A stretch of 5,921 nucleotides of DNA, taken from NCBI GenBank assembly GCA_002494205.1, contig DLBE01000046.1, positions 1-5,921 of the forward strand. The letters run 5' to 3'. This DNA is from Caryophanales bacterium UBA7029 (GTDB taxonomy: Bacteria > Bacillota_I > Bacilli_A > RFN20 > CAG-826). Position 1 is the first letter of the stretch, and every line of letters begins with the position of its first letter. The notes beneath the pieces were generated by a model. It saw only the letters and a list, made by a program, of their open reading frames with translations, searched no databases and had not been told where the DNA came from. Shown in pieces: positions 1 through 5,429 of the stretch. The translations under genes and the position numbers were made by a program.

Positions 1-119
1 CTATACCATCGTTCAAACTCGGTCCCGGGCAGTCAGCACGCTCCCATTCCGCAGATGAATATATCTGTATCAGCGAGATAAGCGACGCAATAGAAAAATA
101 CCTGCACTTACTTTCGTAA
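1..119 (+). CDS. M20-family metallopeptidase/deacylase, C-terminal fragment
   Basis: Only the last 38 residues are inside the window (codons in frame from base 3, stop TAA at 117-119); the gene enters from the left edge. The peptide contains GPGQSARSHSADEY followed by an amphipathic helix ending EKYLHLLS. This matches the C-terminal end of M20 zinc hydrolases (ArgE, DapE, carboxypeptidase G2 and aminoacylase relatives), where a GPG turn precedes an H-(S/T)-x-(D/N)-E motif. In that family the histidine (fragment residue 15) is a ligand of the dinuclear metal site. The usual role is hydrolysis of an N-acyl amino acid or small peptide in the cytoplasm; which substrate cannot be told from the tail. 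The gene converges on the tRNA-Lys gene, and its stop codon lies inside the shared terminator hairpin. The family call rests on a short motif, so the exact enzyme is left open. Confidence 0.72.
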   Translation, partial: IPSFKLGPGQSARSHSADEYICISEISDAIEKYLHLLS

Positions 120-137
120 GTGCAGGTATTATTTTTT
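97..137. terminator. Bidirectional intrinsic terminator between M20 gene and tRNA-Lys
   Basis: A perfect 15-bp stem (97-111 with 116-130) closes a 4-nt loop. On the plus strand it is followed by six T (132-137), so it ends the M20 gene, whose TAA (117-119) sits in the 3' arm. On the minus strand the loop reads GAAA closed by a C-G pair, a stable GNRA tetraloop. The stem end and the following bases give a short U-run there, so it also ends the tRNA transcript 8 nt after the mature 3' end. Confidence 0.9.
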
Positions 138-138
138 G

Positions 139-211
139 TACACCCTCAGGGATTCGAACCCTGGATCCACTGATTAAGAGTCAGTTGCTCTACCAACTGA
201 GCTAATGGTGC
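139..211 (-). tRNA. trnK: tRNA-Lys (anticodon CUU)
   Basis: Reading the minus strand, 73 nt fold into a cloverleaf. The 7-bp acceptor starts GCACCAT, then T8 A9, D-stem GCTC/GAGC, anticodon stem ACTGA/TCAGT with loop CTCTTAA, 5-nt variable loop, T-stem CAGGG/CCCTG with loop TTCGAAT, and discriminator A. The anticodon CTT at 178-176 decodes AAG lysine codons. The 3' CCA is not encoded (the next bases are CAA), so it must be added by the nucleotidyltransferase. The acceptor stem is imperfect: position 1-72 is G-U and 6-67 is an A-G mismatch. All other stems are fully paired. It appears to be a single gene with its own promoter upstream and a hairpin terminator just downstream. Confidence 0.95.
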
Positions 212-221
212 AGCGAAATAT

Positions 222-250
222 AATATATTATAAAAGTAAAAAAATAGCAA
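222..250 (-). promoter_or_regulatory. Probable promoter of tRNA-Lys
   Basis: On the minus strand a TTGCTA (-35-like, 250-245) is separated by 17 nt from TATATT (-10-like, 227-222), placing the transcription start a few bases before the tRNA 5' end at 211. An overlapping TATAAT at 232-227 is a better -10 but lacks a good -35. The region is very AT-rich, so chance matches are likely. A promoter is expected here because a strong terminator separates the tRNA from the operon upstream. Confidence 0.45.
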
Positions 251-268
251 TAAATACTGACACTGAAC

Positions 269-306
269 AAAAAATAAAAAAGCAGATCCGTTATCCAGAT
301 CTGCTT
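269..306 (-). terminator. Intrinsic terminator of the ABC transporter operon
   Basis: On the minus strand a 9-bp stem (306-298 with 288-280, AAGCAGATC/GATCTGCTT) closes a 9-nt loop. It is followed by TTTT-A-TTTTTT (279-269), a textbook rho-independent terminator. It starts about 20 nt after the tandem TAA stops of the last lipoprotein gene and marks the end of the operon. Confidence 0.92.
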
Positions 307-326
307 ATTGTTAATTATTGCGATTA

Positions 327-1712
327 TTATGCAATATGAGAAACGTCAAATGGAACGATATTCCAAGTTCCGTTCTTTGGTCCCGCGCCTTCAAGTACAA
401 GAGGTGCTTTATGTCTATCTTGAACACCATCGGTGAAACGAATAGTGCCTTTAACAGTCATTGTGCAACCTTTACCGGTGTATTTTGCAAGAATTGCATC
501 TCTAACTTTATGAGATTTAATATCTGTATGATAGTCATAAGCAAGATAAACTTCATGAGTTCCGTCAGTTGGTGTGATGCCAATTAAGAAACGACCATTG
601 CTTCCATCATTAACTTTTGCAGTTGTAACTGTTCCAGTTAAAGTAACTAATTGGTTGTGCTCAAATTGATTAGTAAATTGTTTATAGCGGAATTTTGCTT
701 TTGCAGTTCCTGGGTCACTTCTTAATTTAGCATTTCCTAAAACAGTATTTGTAAGAGATTTGAAACTTGTTGTTGGTTCAGTAACTTGGCTACTATCAAT
801 AGCTCTAATTGATTTAATGAAAGATAATTGGAAGTTACCATAACCAGTTCCAACTTCGCCTTTAATTGAAACATATTTGTTCTTTAATTCTGGGTAATGT
901 TCTTCATCTAAGTCTAATTCACTACCGGAATAAAGCTCTATTACATGATCACCATTTTGGAGAAGTCCCCAGTTACCATCTTCTGACAAGAAGACAATTT
1001 TACCTTTAACTTCGGCTTCAAAGTAACGTTTTTCTCCTTCGTCATCTTCGAATGCTGGAGCATTCCACCATGGAGAATATGCGTTATTATATTTAGCTTC
1101 ATAGTCAACAATATTACTAATTGACTCAAAGGTATGTTTTACTCCGTCAACTGTATATTCATGATTAACACCATCATCAGTAACAGCAAGAATTTGCGGA
1201 ATTGTCATTGGAGTCCATGGGTGAGTTCCGTGAACAACTGTTGCTTTTAAATCAAAGTTTGCTTTGGTTGAAGTTGCACCGCCACAAGTGATCTTTTTAA
1301 TTCCCCATTTATAAACTGAATCACTACCTGTGTGACCAGGATATTTGATGTAAACAAAGCTTGTTACACCTTTGTCTGGAGAAACTACAGCATCAAATGT
1401 TGATTGTTTCTTTTGTAAATCCCATTCAATATTAACGGTTTTATCCTCAACTTTAACTTTGTTAAGAACACGGATGTAGTGTTGTTCATCCTCATAAAGT
1501 CTAATGCTTTTTGAAACTGGGAATAAGTCTTGACCTTCTAATGTACAAACTGATAAGTTGTTAACCGCAGTCAAAATAGCGTTCTTTTCGGCTTTTGTTC
1601 CACCAGTAATTTCAGGTTTAACAATCCAGTTATCATCACCGCCACCGAAAAGGTCACAGCCACCAAGAGCAAAAGAAGCTAATAGTGGTAAGAATAATAA
1701 TCCTTTTTTCAT
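327..1712 (-). CDS. Lipoprotein with tandem OB-fold-like domains, last gene of a CUT1 ABC operon
   Basis: This 461-residue surface lipoprotein has no function I can name. The N-terminus is a lipoprotein signal peptide (MKKGLLFLPLLASFALGGC, lipobox LGGC, lipidated Cys19) followed by a Gly/Asp-rich linker. Residues about 30-160 look beta-rich and hold Cys56 and Cys143. Residues 167-200 (TPMTIPQILAV onward) lead into a stretch at about 228-306 with VKGKIVF, WGLLQNGD, a VSIKGEV strand and GNFQLSFIKSI, the strand pattern of an OB-fold. A second similar unit spans about 352-455 (LVTLTGTV, RFLIGI, EVYLAYDY, TVKGTIRF, WNIVPFD). OB-like modules of this layout occur in secreted nucleases and surface lipoproteins of Bacilli; that comparison is from memory. 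It starts 21 nt after the binding-protein stop, with an AGAAAGGA ribosome binding site 10 nt before ATG, and ends in tandem TAA codons before the operon terminator. It could be an accessory ligand binder or a scaffold. It could also be a degenerate enzyme domain. The lipoprotein call is firm, the OB-fold call moderate. Confidence 0.88.
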   Translation of the reverse strand: MKKGLLFLPLLASFALGGCDLFGGGDDNWIVKPEITGGTKAEKNAILTAVNNLSVCTLEGQDLFPVSKSIRLYEDEQHYIRVLNKVKVEDKTVNIEWDLQKKQSTFDAVVSPDKGVTSFVYIKYPGHTGSDSVYKWGIKKITCGGATSTKANFDLKATVVHGTHPWTPMTIPQILAVTDDGVNHEYTVDGVKHTFESISNIVDYEAKYNNAYSPWWNAPAFEDDEGEKRYFEAEVKGKIVFLSEDGNWGLLQNGDHVIELYSGSELDLDEEHYPELKNKYVSIKGEVGTGYGNFQLSFIKSIRAIDSSQVTEPTTSFKSLTNTVLGNAKLRSDPGTAKAKFRYKQFTNQFEHNQLVTLTGTVTTAKVNDGSNGRFLIGITPTDGTHEVYLAYDYHTDIKSHKVRDAILAKYTGKGCTMTVKGTIRFTDGVQDRHKAPLVLEGAGPKNGTWNIVPFDVSHIA

Positions 1713-1733
1713 ATTATTAAATTCCTTTCTTTT

Positions 1734-3308
1734 TTATAACTTCAAATCAGTATCAACAACAATGTTTAAACTGTTTTGAATTCTTGTGTCTTTTAAGACT
1801 TTCTTAAGTTCTGCATTGTATTTTCCATCATTATCAATATCAACGAGTTGAATATTTTTGAAAACGTTAGGAAGAATACCGGCAACTAAATCTCTAACAG
1901 TTGCTGAATCAATGAATGCATCATCAACAAATCTATTCCAATTCTTCATTTTGTATTCGTTATAGTTAACTTGATGACCTTCACGATAAATAGCAATCTT
2001 CTTATCCTTAAAGGATGTGTCTTTAATGAAATCTTGATATGTTTTTGATTCTTCTGCTGATGCAGATGCTGGGAAGTAACCAGAGGTTAGTGACCATTCA
2101 GTTTGATACTTACCAGTTGTTAATGCTTTCATGACTTTAACAGCTTTGTCTTTATTTGCTTTCTTTGTCATACAAATGTTCATTCCTTGAGAAATGACAT
2201 ATTTTGCACTTTCAACATGATATGGAATTGGAGCCATACGGAATCTCTTTTCCCAGTTTGTTGTGTTGTAGCTTAATCCACCAGAGGAACAAATTGTAAA
2301 CATTACTCTTCCAGCTGCGAAAGCTTCTGTGCAGTAGTTTTTGGAATTTAAGTCAGCATCTGGTGTGCCAAAGATTTTGTCTTTGTGCATCTTATTAAAG
2401 AATTTAAGCATTTTGAGTGTGTTTGGACGATCAGCTTTAGATGCAAATAAAACTGTACCTGCTCTTTCTTTTGGATGCTTTTTATATTCAGATTTCTTAA
2501 GTTCAGTATAATGGCTACCCCATTGTCTTAAAAGTGTAATGAATGCATTATCTAATGCATCATAACCCATAAGTCTAGAGTAGGCTTTTGCATCATCGTC
2601 AAACTTAGAATAATCTAGAACTTTCTTGTGTTGAGCTGTAACTTCGCCTTCTTCTGTTGTAAAGTCGTGAGCACTACCATCAGCGTCTTGAATAGCCCAA
2701 AGTGTTTTATTGTTCTCAACTAAATCATTGAAAGCTGTGTAGTATTTTCCAGCTTTAGATGTTGGATCATCTTTAGCAAGTGCCCACTCATCCCAAGTTG
2801 CAGGAAGTGTTTTTAAGGTTTCGTCATGGTTTCTTTCAGCCACGTAATCAACGAAAACACCGTTATAACCTAATAACTCTGTTGACTTGTTGAATGGAAC
2901 ACCATAAAGGTGTTTTTCACCATCGCTATCATAAATATAGTTTTCAGGCATGTAGTTTTTGTCATAGTCTTTAATGACATCTTTAAAATAAGAGTCAAGC
3001 GGGACTAAAATGCCGGAACCATGATATTGTGCAAAGTGATCTGGGTATCCCATTGCAATTGAAGGATACTTAGAAGTACCAATAGCACCGACCATGTTCT
3101 TATGAATGTTTTTAATTGAACCTTGTGATTCGTGCTTAATAGAGATCTTTAGTTCATCTGCAACCTTGTTAACAATAGGTTTAAGCATGTTGGCATACTT
3201 TGAACCGAAAGATGACCAGAATGAAACATCTTTTTGTGATCCACAAGAAGTAAGTGCCATTGCGGTAATTGAACCAAAGATAGCTAATACGCTTTTCTTT
3301 AATTTCAT
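1734..3308 (-). CDS. ABC transporter extracellular solute-binding lipoprotein (UgpB/MalE-like, CUT1)
   Basis: This is the ligand-capturing subunit of the importer, anchored outside the membrane. It has 524 residues: signal peptide 1-21 with lipobox LTSC, lipidated Cys22, then a family-1 solute-binding fold. Typical features are FWSSFG at 30-35, YPSIAMGYPDHFAQY (81-95; the usual 'pDv' edge of the site), LYGVPFNKSTELLGYN (134-149; the 'lPfn.St..l.yN' block of UgpB-like proteins), AFAAGRVMF (329-337) and TSGYFPAS (408-415). Such proteins bind oligosaccharides or glycerol phosphates; the ligand here is unknown. At 524 residues it is longer than the usual 400-450, with extra sequence around 160-250 and at the C-terminus. 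Residues 490-500 resemble an acidic calcium-binding loop. ATG at 3308 is chosen over an in-frame TTG at 3347 because AGAAAGGA lies 8 nt upstream and the signal peptide then begins normally with MKLKK. The gene is fourth in the operon, after both permeases and a 48-nt gap containing a hairpin. Confidence 0.93.
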   Translation of the reverse strand: MKLKKSVLAIFGSITAMALTSCGSQKDVSFWSSFGSKYANMLKPIVNKVADELKISIKHESQGSIKNIHKNMVGAIGTSKYPSIAMGYPDHFAQYHGSGILVPLDSYFKDVIKDYDKNYMPENYIYDSDGEKHLYGVPFNKSTELLGYNGVFVDYVAERNHDETLKTLPATWDEWALAKDDPTSKAGKYYTAFNDLVENNKTLWAIQDADGSAHDFTTEEGEVTAQHKKVLDYSKFDDDAKAYSRLMGYDALDNAFITLLRQWGSHYTELKKSEYKKHPKERAGTVLFASKADRPNTLKMLKFFNKMHKDKIFGTPDADLNSKNYCTEAFAAGRVMFTICSSGGLSYNTTNWEKRFRMAPIPYHVESAKYVISQGMNICMTKKANKDKAVKVMKALTTGKYQTEWSLTSGYFPASASAEESKTYQDFIKDTSFKDKKIAIYREGHQVNYNEYKMKNWNRFVDDAFIDSATVRDLVAGILPNVFKNIQLVDIDNDGKYNAELKKVLKDTRIQNSLNIVVDTDLKL

Positions 3309-3316
3309 ATAATTTT

Positions 3317-3324
3317 TCCTTTCT
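3317..3324 (-). promoter_or_regulatory. Ribosome binding site fixing the start of the solute-binding protein
   Basis: AGAAAGGA on the minus strand, 8 nt before ATG at 3308, complements the 16S rRNA tail. The same octamer precedes the next gene (1730-1723). It lies downstream of the alternative TTG at 3347 and so argues for the shorter product. Confidence 0.8.
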
Positions 3325-3333
3325 TTTAGTTTT

Positions 3334-3360
3334 ATAATAACGTACAAAGTACGATATTAT
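3334..3360 (-). promoter_or_regulatory. Intercistronic hairpin overlapping the MalG-type permease stop codon
   Basis: The transcript can fold CGUAC-UUU-GUACG (3353-3341), extended below a single U-U mismatch by six A-U pairs, 11 pairs in all. The UAA stop of the upstream permease (3359-3357) is in the 5' arm. No U-run follows, so it is not a terminator. Likely roles, by inference, are protecting the 3' end of the upstream message, marking a processing site, or limiting ribosome read-in so that the binding protein is made at its own rate. Confidence 0.5.
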
Positions 3361-4286
3361 CCTTTAATTCCAGAACGAGATACACCTCTCATGATGTACT
3401 TTCTGAATATGATAAATACGATGAATAATGGGGCTGAAACAACCATTGAGCCGGCAATCTTGACAGCTTCTTGGTTGGAGTCACCACTATCGTTAATGGC
3501 GAATGTGTCACGAAGACCATTTGATACAAGCTTCATTGAATGCTCTGTATCACCCCAAGTGCCGCCTGCAACGAGGTTTGGCCACACGTAAGAGTTCCAC
3601 GCGCCCATCATAGATAAAATAATGATTGTTGTAATTGTTGGCATTGCGATTGGTACCATGACCTTTAAGAGGTAGCCAATGTCGCTAACACCATCAACTT
3701 TTGCAGCCAAATATAACTCGTTTGGTATTTGCTGGAACGTCTGCCTTAGATAGAAGACATAGAAGACACTAACACCATGTACTAAGATAAGTGCGGCGAA
3801 TGTGTTTCTCCAGTTTAATGTATCAACGGTCATAATGTTGGTAATAACCATCATTTCACCTGGAATCATCATTGTTGCAAGTAAAAGTAAGAATAAAGCA
3901 TCTTTACCTTTAAATTGAAGTCTTGCAAATGCGAAACCGGCAAGAACAGCTGTAACAACAGTAACAGTTGTAGATCCAATAGCAACAATAAATGTGTTTA
4001 GGAAGTAGGTTGGGAAGTCAGTAGAAATTGAGAAAATTTCTTTATAGTTATCAACACCCCAGTTATTTCCACCGAATCCTAAATATTCAAATTTACCTTC
4101 AAGGGTAAAATGGTGAAAGGATTCATAATTAATGAATGAGCCAGCAACCATTAATACGAAAGGAGCAAGTAAGAATAAAGCGAATAATGTTAAAAATAAA
4201 TAACAGAAGACTTTCCCAAGTATTTTCTTTGTTAAATAAATACGACGGGCTTTCTCATCTGCAAAGTATGTTGCATGTTCTGCCAT
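3357..4286 (-). CDS. CUT1 ABC transporter permease, MalG/UgpE type
   Basis: This 309-residue inner channel subunit pairs with the preceding MalF-type permease. It has about six membrane segments: near 28-49, 95-120, 130-150, 161-182, 217-236 and 276-296. The cytoplasmic EAA loop LYLAAKVDGVSDIGYLLKVM then VPIAMP (191-216) docks on the ATPase and has the conserved AA-x-x-DG and the LP/VP-x-x-x-P pattern. The C-terminus RKYIMRGVSRSGIKG is the typical MalG-family ending (R/K-Y-x-x-x-G-x-x-x-G-x-x-KG). The start at ATG 4286 is secure: a near-perfect AAGGAGGA lies 6 nt upstream and the gap from the upstream stop is 15 nt, indicating translational coupling. Two outward loops (about 50-93 and 239-275) are rather long, as in the partner permease. 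The family is certain, the sugar is not. Confidence 0.95.
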   Translation of the reverse strand: MAEHATYFADEKARRIYLTKKILGKVFCYLFLTLFALFLLAPFVLMVAGSFINYESFHHFTLEGKFEYLGFGGNNWGVDNYKEIFSISTDFPTYFLNTFIVAIGSTTVTVVTAVLAGFAFARLQFKGKDALFLLLLATMMIPGEMMVITNIMTVDTLNWRNTFAALILVHGVSVFYVFYLRQTFQQIPNELYLAAKVDGVSDIGYLLKVMVPIAMPTITTIIILSMMGAWNSYVWPNLVAGGTWGDTEHSMKLVSNGLRDTFAINDSGDSNQEAVKIAGSMVVSAPLFIVFIIFRKYIMRGVSRSGIKG

Positions 4287-4292
4287 TTTCTA

Positions 4293-4300
4293 TCCTCCTT
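4293..4300 (-). promoter_or_regulatory. Strong ribosome binding site of the MalG-type permease
   Basis: AAGGAGGA, 6 nt before the ATG, is the strongest Shine-Dalgarno match in the window and differs from the GAAAGGA type used by the other operon genes. It nearly abuts the TAG stop of the preceding permease, so the two permeases are probably translated together. Confidence 0.85.
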
Positions 4301-4301
4301 C

Positions 4302-5366
4302 CTAATAATGCACTCTCTTCTTGCTTACAGCAAATTGTACGGCTGTGATAACCATAATAATTGCAAGAAGAATAAGTGATGCTGCTGATGCGATACCAGT
4401 TTTATTTGGTGATCCATCAAGTTCACGATAAATCCAACCGACGACAGGCATCCATTCTTTTCCGTCTTCACCACCAAAGTAGTAGGCAGCATTAAGCCCG
4501 CCTGTGTTGGTGTAAACGGCCATAACGCCTGTATACATCTTAAATGCGCCAATAAAGGACGTAATCGTGATATAAAGAATTTGTGGAGAAAGAAGTGGCA
4601 AAGTAATTCTTCTCCAAATTGTGAAGTTGCTTGCTCCATCGATCTTAGCAGCGTTGTAGTATTGACTATCAATAGTTGCAAGACCAGACATAAAGACAAG
4701 AATCTTAAATGCTAAACCATTCCATAAAGCGTAAAGAACAATAACTACGCCTTGGTGGAATCGAGTAGCTCCTCCTTCTGCAAGTTGACTTGGTATAGTT
4801 TTGCTTGGGTCCTTATTTAACCAGTTAATTGGATCGACACCAAATCTCGACAGCAAGACGTTCATAAGTCCGCCTTGACCGTTTGAGAAAACTAAGTTAA
4901 AAACTAAACCTAAAGCGATCGTATTAGTAACGTATGGAAGGAAGAATATAGTTTGGTAAAAGCCTTTTAGAACCTTAATATTATTAAGGAAGGTGGCTAT
5001 AAGAAGTGAAACAATAATTGTTAATGGAACTTCAATAATAACAAGAATTGCTGTATTGCCAATTGATCTTGTAAAGTCGATATTTGTTAAAGCAAGTCTG
5101 AAGTTTGAAAGACCAAATGTCATATTCAAACCGCCTTCTTGAATACCGGCAATAAATTGACCAATAGCAAAGCTACCAGCTCCATCTGTATAGTCGTACT
5201 TTTGAATAAAAGCAGCAAAGAATGTATTCACGATTGGGTAAATCATGAACATTGTTAAAAAGATAAGAGCAGGTAATAAGACGAGCCAAGCAACACCCCA
5301 CTGAGGAAGTGTGAAACGTTTACGCTTTGAAATAAGAGTAGCGTGTAATGCTTTCTCGCTATTCAC
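4302..5366 (-). CDS. CUT1 ABC transporter permease, MalF/UgpA type
   Basis: This channel subunit is 354 residues from the preferred GTG start. After a basic cytoplasmic tail (SKRKRF, 13-18) come six predicted membrane segments near 24-47, 104-126, 138-160, 205-226, 264-285 and 325-346. The EAA loop YYNAAKIDGASNFTIWRRI then TLPLLSP (237-261) has the invariant AA-x-x-DGA and LP-x-x-x-P of binding-protein-dependent permeases and contacts the ATPase. The protein is about 60 residues longer than common MalF/UgpA homologues of about 295. The excess lies in the three loops predicted to face outside (48-103, 161-204, 286-324). Start choice: GTG at 5366 has GAAAGGA 6 nt upstream, matching the operon's other sites. 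The in-frame ATG at 5402, giving 366 residues, has no Shine-Dalgarno and sits just after a hairpin, but cannot be excluded. The stop is TAG. Confidence 0.94.
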   Translation of the reverse strand: MNSEKALHATLISKRKRFTLPQWGVAWLVLLPALIFLTMFMIYPIVNTFFAAFIQKYDYTDGAGSFAIGQFIAGIQEGGLNMTFGLSNFRLALTNIDFTRSIGNTAILVIIEVPLTIIVSLLIATFLNNIKVLKGFYQTIFFLPYVTNTIALGLVFNLVFSNGQGGLMNVLLSRFGVDPINWLNKDPSKTIPSQLAEGGATRFHQGVVIVLYALWNGLAFKILVFMSGLATIDSQYYNAAKIDGASNFTIWRRITLPLLSPQILYITITSFIGAFKMYTGVMAVYTNTGGLNAAYYFGGEDGKEWMPVVGWIYRELDGSPNKTGIASAASLILLAIIMVITAVQFAVSKKRVHY

Positions 5367-5372
5367 TTCATT

Positions 5373-5379
5373 TCCTTTC
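5373..5379 (-). promoter_or_regulatory. Ribosome binding site favouring a GTG start for the MalF-type permease
   Basis: GAAAGGA on the minus strand, 6 nt before GTG at 5366. None of the in-frame ATG codons further upstream (5402, 5387, 5381) has a purine-rich site at a suitable distance. Confidence 0.55.
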
Positions 5380-5412
5380 ATTATCATTTCATTTGCGACC
5401 ATAAGAATACTT

Positions 5413-5429
5413 AATAACTAAAAGTTATT
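5413..5429 (-). promoter_or_regulatory. Intercistronic hairpin overlapping the ATPase stop codon
   Basis: The transcript reads AAUAACU-UUU-AGUUAUU, a perfect 7-bp stem with a 3-nt loop, with the ATPase UAA stop (5427-5425) in its 5' arm. It is A-U rich and weak alone, and has no U-run, so it is not a terminator. Its layout matches the hairpin at 3334-3360. Confidence 0.4.

Noticed and set aside
212..268. Riboswitch, T-box or small RNA upstream of the tRNA
   Set aside because: The stretch is short, AT-rich and without a stable fold; a promoter for the tRNA is sufficient explanation.
318..587. Plus-strand open frame of 89 codons
   Set aside because: It lies antisense to the end of the OB-like lipoprotein gene, has no ribosome binding site, and its translation resembles no protein; the minus-strand frame is clearly coding.
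3309..3347. In-frame TTG start adding 13 residues to the solute-binding protein
   Set aside because: The TTG lies in the hairpin, its nearest purine-rich sequence is 12 nt away, and a clear AGAAAGGA sits 8 nt before the ATG at 3308, which begins a normal lipoprotein signal peptide.
3334..3360. Transcription terminator or internal promoter before the binding-protein gene
   Set aside because: No U-run follows the hairpin, so it cannot be an intrinsic terminator. TATTAT-like -10 sequences occur but the expected -35 position reads GGATAA, too weak to call a promoter.
4325..4699. Minus-strand open frame of 124 codons inside the MalF-type permease
   Set aside because: It is an out-of-frame shadow of a conserved permease region that includes the EAA loop and has no ribosome binding site.
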